Below are positions 59,700-64,000 of a stretch of DNA of 64,000 nt, in pieces. Both the position numbers and the translations under genes were made by a program. The notes below the pieces were generated by a model. The model was given only the letters and a program-made list of their open reading frames with translations, searched no databases and was not told where the DNA came from. Origin of the DNA: Sipunculus nudus (taxonomy: Eukaryota > Annelida > Sipuncula > Golfingiida > Sipunculidae); assembly GCA_026874595.1 (NCBI GenBank), contig CM049322.1:57228386-57292385 (forward strand), in the 5' to 3' direction. Within the stretch, counting starts at the first letter, position 1. Every line of letters starts with the position of its first letter.

Positions 59700-60460
59700 G
59701 GATCAAAATAGAGGGTTATAATAGAGAGAGATTTGTAAACCGTCACAGTTAATTCATGTAAGATTTAAATTCTGTGTCACTCTTTCGAGCTAGTGTCTCA
59801 GGCCAGGTTTTGTGTCATTTGCAGGTTCATTAGCACTATAAATTGTGCATTTGAACGTTATTGTCTTCCATAAAAATATTCTTCAAATCGATATAATTCT
59901 AAAATTATAATCAATTCTACATTTTTGGATATAATTAGGAATTGTCTGGAAGTCATTAGCTGGGGGTGCCTATGCCAAAGCCATAGGTTTTGTGAATCCA
60001 AAACTGCGTTTGGGATTGCATGTGTCCGCCGTTGTATACATGATCTCGCAAGAGATCGTCTGGGACCGAGTTTGCTTTCAGAATTTTACAATTTACATGC
60101 ACTTGTTGGCGAAGGTTACTTACACGTGTATATTGCTGTCTTTAAATATATAATATTTAAGCCGTAATTAAAACGTAAATGAAACGTGTATCGTTCCGCA
60201 ATTCTAACAATCCTGGGCCAATACAGGGTAAACGTAAACAGGCATGCTTTTCTGTAAAGGCGCAAGGTACGGGTTGTACAATGTTATGAGGTCACAAACG
60301 TATGCATCACAAAGGCTGAGCGTGTGCTTCTATTGTTATGAGAAGATTAAAATTTGACGCTTAGTGACCAACATATGCTACTATGTTATTATACAAGTTA
60401 TCTGGTTATTTTTCATTACTTAAATAAACATTATAAATGGAAACTTGAATTGTTACAACT
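59700..60460. other. Non-coding stretch, no feature recognised
   Basis: The plus frame 59925-60167 (containing CQSHRFCESKTAFGIACVRR) is cysteine-rich but has no recognised family and no clear splice sites. The rest is AT-rich. Confidence 0.35.
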
Positions 60461-60464
60461 TACT

Positions 60465-60800
60465 ATTATTACCTCCGCCAAGCGGAGGGGGTTATCTGTT
60501 TGCTAGAGTTTGTTGTCTATGTGGGTCTGTGAGCAATATTACTTATTGGGGGGGGGGGGGGGTTCATGCGTAAATTACCCGAAGATGAGCTCTAGTGTTT
60601 TATGGGGTTTTAGCACATTTCTTTACACGGGGTACCTATCAGGTGACCGTGTGGCCATATTTGGAGTGCGAGCCGTGACGTCACAAAGGACAACGAAGTC
60701 ACTCCACGATTCCCTTTAAGGTGTCAGTAAATCGACGTACAACATGGGGGCCACGGTTGTTGTTCATTGTTCTTATAGTCCTGGGCCCTTCTTGGGAGAT
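60465..60800. repeat. CCTCCGC-type dispersed repeat, copy 3
   Basis: Starts ATTATTACCTCCGCCAAGCG. The interior has a G run (60548-60562). The distal part GTGACGTCAC, AGTCACTCCACGATTCC, AAGGTGTCAGTAAATCGACG and CACGGTTGTT matches copy 2 in order. Internal sequence between is shortened. Confidence 0.8.
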
Positions 60801-61513
60801 ATGCCCCAAAACCCGACTTTGGCAATCCCGAGTATCTGTTGGACGCAGTTTAAGCGCAGACCGGTTTTAGTCCTGGAAATCCCCCTTTTCAACGCCACCT
60901 ATTGGTGGACGAGTGACACAATTAAAACCCACTTAAAACGGAGTTCTTATTATTTTTGGCAGGGTATATATCAACTGTTTTGTAAACATCTTCTTGCAAT
61001 TAAAATATCTATAAATGTGGTCACATCTTGTTTTGTAACGAGACAGAAAGATGCAACTTTTGACAATGCACGTGACATTTGATACAGCCAGGTATAAAAT
61101 ATAGGCCTACTATATAGTCCATACATAAAAAAGTGAAGCAACGGACATTCAATATTTTCAGTAAAACTACATAAGTTTTACATGACATGGTTACTTTTTT
61201 AATGTTCTGATAACCAATGGTACTGGATATCAAGTTCTGCCTTTAAAAAAACTTATAAATTGATTGTGCGTGAAAATATTGATATGCAAACATTAAGAAA
61301 TATTTGCATGTAAGTCTGCAATTGTGCTGCATTTAACTGATACTTTGTCTGGTTATTGTTATTGGTTCATAAAAATGGACTTCTTCGTATTTTATGAATA
61401 AACGGTACACATACATTTACTCCACTTATGAGAAGACTTTTCAAGTGCAGACGTAGCATGGACTGTCAGTTATCTAAAGGTAAAAAAAAATGCTGTTTCG
61501 TTCAGGTACTCAC
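60801..61513. other. Non-coding stretch between dispersed repeats
   Basis: The open frame 60744-61082 starts inside copy 3 of the repeat and has no domain. No other feature seen. Confidence 0.35.
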
Positions 61514-61573
61514 AGCTTCGCCAGGGCTTCGAAGGCTCTTTTTTGTCAGTTTCTTCAGCAGTAACGTGTTATT
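61514..61573 (-). CDS. Candidate 60-nt internal exon, minus strand
   Basis: On the minus strand a very strong acceptor (eleven Ts then GCAG) precedes a 60-nt segment that ends at a consensus donor (GAAGCT|GTGAGTACC). One frame is open and gives exactly 20 codons with phase 0 at both ends: NNTLLLKKLTKK followed by SLRSPGEA, a basic, lysine-rich segment. The combination of both splice signals, phase and composition is better than chance background here. No family is recognised, no flanking exon was found, and a dispersed repeat copy begins within about 20 bp upstream on this strand. Confidence 0.3.
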
Positions 61574-61589
61574 CTGCAAAAAAAAAATC

Positions 61590-61850
61590 TGCTAAACCTG
61601 TTTATTACATCAGTCAAGAGGCGGCTTTTGTTTGTTTGTTTGTTTGTTAGCAACATTAAAAGTTATAAACTTTTATCAAGTTTGATGACATTTTCAGGAT
61701 ATTTATATGGTTGAAGGAACAATTGATTGAATTTTGGGGGTGATCCGGATCACCATCTGGATCCAGGAATATGTTAAAGGAAAATTGCTGCATTTCAGAC
61801 AGTTTCATATGGGTGTTATGGGCTCTGCGCTCTCTGAGTGCTTCTGTACT
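61590..61850. repeat. CCTCCGC-type dispersed repeat, copy 4 (GTGATCCGGATCAC)
   Basis: Runs from TTATTACATCAGTCAAGAGG and (GTTT)n through AGTTTGATGACATTTTCAGG, GAACAATTGATTGAATTTTG, GTGATCCGGATCAC (61740-61753), ATCTGGATCCAGGAAT, and ends CTCTGCGCTCTCTGAGTGCT. The most complete copy of the 3' part and the link between the fragment at 15990-16145 and copies 2 and 3. Confidence 0.85.
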
Positions 61851-61851
61851 T

Positions 61852-61925
61852 ATTTTTATTATTATTATTAGTAGTAGTATTTTTATAAGGTTGCATTATT
61901 ATTATAATTATTAATATTATTATCA
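61852..61925. repeat. (ATT)n-type microsatellite
   Basis: Interrupted ATT/TTA trinucleotides directly after repeat copy 4. Confidence 0.85.
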
Positions 61926-62080
61926 TATTGTTAGTATTTTCATCATCTTCATAATAAATCTGGCTGTTAATCTGGCTGTCTGGCTAGTTAGTCCGTTTGT
62001 AGCTTTACTTAACACCCATAAGCGCAAACTACGCTTACTTACATCATTCCAACGACAGTATTTTTAACAACAACCATACC

Positions 62081-62083
<3 letters not shown>

Positions 62084-62115
<32 letters not shown>
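62084..62115. repeat. (TAA)n microsatellite
   Basis: About ten uninterrupted AAT/TAA trinucleotides. The tyrosine run in the minus frame 62064-62264 is its translation. Confidence 0.95.
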
Positions 62116-62117
<2 letters not shown>

Positions 62118-62119
62118 GA

Positions 62120-64000
62120 CGGTGAATGTAGTGGTCTTTTGCCAGGGAAATCCTCTGTTGGAACGCAACGGATATGTACGTTCTAGGTCATTACTGTTCG
62201 GAAAGATCCAAGTTGTGTCCTTAAACATTTCGACTGTGCTTACACCACTTCTAAAATAATTCACATTATTTAAAGGGGCTATTGAAGCGCCCTCTTTCTA
62301 CATCAATGAGCACAGTCATTCTTGGAGGGGTTATCGCAGCGCCAACTGCTATACAATACATCAGTCCCATTGGTCAAATATTTCAACCTACTAATTGAAC
62401 CGTTTCTGGGTAAACAACCATGTACTTATTCAGTTTTACTGAACAATTATGTACTTATTCTGGAAGTTAGCGGGTAGCGTTTGCAGCGCCATCTGCCCTA
62501 TTTTTTGTCGAACTATATAGTCTACCTGTCACGCATACTGAATATAGGATTCACCAAGTGCAAGTCGTAATACCCATCAGGTGGATGAAAACATCGTTTT
62601 CTAAGGTTGTTCCGTCACCGATCGTCCTAATATACTTGTGTCCAAGTTAGCTTAGAGATTTCTTAATAAACATAATATACTAGATATTTTATAGTTATAA
62701 GAGTTCCTGAATTACGTCCCTTCTGTTAAGTTGAGTGACATGTAAACAATTATTCCTATCATCCGATGCATAACCAATAGTGACTGTTTCAACGTTATAG
62801 CCCCCTTTCCGTTACACCTTTCTTAGCTCCCACCTATATTTTGTTTTGGTGTGAATCGGTCCTCAGTAATACTTCATATTATCTCAATGTACGTTGAGGA
62901 AAGAGGGCTGATATAATGTCTGATACTTGATTAACATTTTATTTAATTGCTATGGGTGGATCATTAAGCAGGAAAACAACCAAGAAAAGCTGTTATAGCT
63001 TACATCGGTGGTTATATGTATTCGTAAAACATATAAAGACACGTGTGTAGAGGAAACCGCTTTATGGGTTGTTATGTTGCATTATAAGCCACAAATAGCA
63101 ATTCGAACATCTGAGATCTGACAAATCAACAGTTAGGTGATAAGGAAGGATCGAAATACTTTCACCTTTTCAACGGAGAGGCATAAATACAGGTTTGCCT
63201 TTCCACAGGTAAAAAGCCTTTCCGCCATAGGAGCATCCTATCATAATATCAACTTTCAGTCACAGTTCCCTCAGTGTAAACCCGATTCTGCCATCTCATA
63301 TGGCTTTCTCCATGCATCCATGCGTCCAAAAAGAACTGGATATTTTCAATAGTAACACTGTTATATCAGAAACACGATTGTGAAGTGAAACAAAACAGGA
63401 AAATATGAGAGATAAGGGACAAATGCCGGAGAGTATAAGAAATTATAGACCATTTTATAGGAAAACATAGGAAATATAGGGAGTCGGTGGAACACCACCT
63501 GTAAAATATTAGGTTTTGTGCCATGCGTCACTACTTATCAGCTACTAATGTGGAAAACATCTAGGTGTTTACCTTTCCAACGGATTGGTACAAAAGGAAA
63601 AATGCCTCTCTGTGTACATTTTGGATGTCTGAGACAGGCGGAAAGACGTTTCTTCGACCATTGTTATGTGTATCTCATTAAGCCTGTACACAGTATTCGC
63701 CTGACTACTGCAGGATTCTGATAACCAGTTGAAATTTACCACTTTGCTCCGCCCGATTAACGAACATCAGAAGAAACAATATGGATGGGATTGTCACAGT
63801 TATTTACCCAATAGCTAAGCATGTGGCATTATGACTTTTATCACAGAAACCCTCTTTGGCCACTCCTTGCTTATGCACCATGATGGTATCAAACTGTCGT
63901 GAATGTTATAAAGTGGTTCCTAAGGGGGGGGGGGGTATTTTCTATATTTATCCATACATCATGAGATATATTTCAAATTAACGAAGCACCATCGCAGCAC
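62120..64000. other. Non-coding stretch to the window end
   Basis: Two short segments share GCAGCGCCA-CTGC words (62335-62352 and about 62483-62500). Open frames at 63137-63352 and 63518-63721 have no domain. A G run lies at about 63926-63936. Nothing else recognised. Confidence 0.4.

Noticed and set aside
59925-60167. Cysteine-containing small secreted protein
   Set aside because: No signal peptide, no family match and no splice or promoter support.

Overview
The window looks like eukaryotic nuclear DNA from an invertebrate, most likely a mollusc and perhaps a bivalve. It is AT-rich and gene-poor, with many (TA)n tracts, several decayed non-LTR retrotransposons, a tRNA-derived SINE, many short inverted-repeat elements and recent segmental duplications. 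The mollusc assignment is an inference from repeat style. No bacterial operon, CRISPR array, rRNA or ordinary tRNA gene is visible.

Layout. 1-7.6 kb: a hAT-like MITE, non-coding DNA, then a Tx1/L1-like LINE ORF2 relic with a recognisable reverse transcriptase. 8.7-11.4 kb: an array of inverted GATATTCG-type motifs, then a second LINE relic (RRM-type ORF1, endonuclease, start of RT). 11.4-21 kb: mostly non-coding, with small repeats and a CR1-like RT fragment at 17.5 kb. 21.2-28.1 kb: a roughly 2 kb segment present twice in direct orientation, with a SINE and a tandem repeat between the copies. 28.2-32.8 kb: two long inverted arms enclosing about 3.2 kb. Inside them, at 31029-31101, is a complete type I hammerhead ribozyme fold.

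33.2-48.9 kb: a recent tandem segmental duplication (units 33161-42412 and 42413-48872). Each unit holds a GTTCAGCTGGACGC motif cluster, a ~41-bp satellite, a single-exon glycosyltransferase family 31 gene and a minus-strand LINE 3' end. Both gene copies carry the same +1 frameshift and copy 2 also has a stop. Unit 1 has about 2.65 kb, including a LINE endonuclease and a MITE, that unit 2 lacks.

48.9-64 kb: isolated exon-like segments, a PIF/Harbinger-type MITE with TAA target duplications, a Helitron-like element that splits a ~183-bp tandem repeat and carries its own 278-bp dimeric array, a decayed MULE/ZSWIM-like transposase, three copies of a repeat related to one at 16 kb, and a 143-bp foldback element.

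The only host-type gene recognised is the GT31 pair. The rest is mobile-element sediment plus a few unassigned exon candidates. The most notable items are the hammerhead ribozyme, the duplicated GT31 pair with its shared lesion, and the Helitron-like dimeric satellite carrier.
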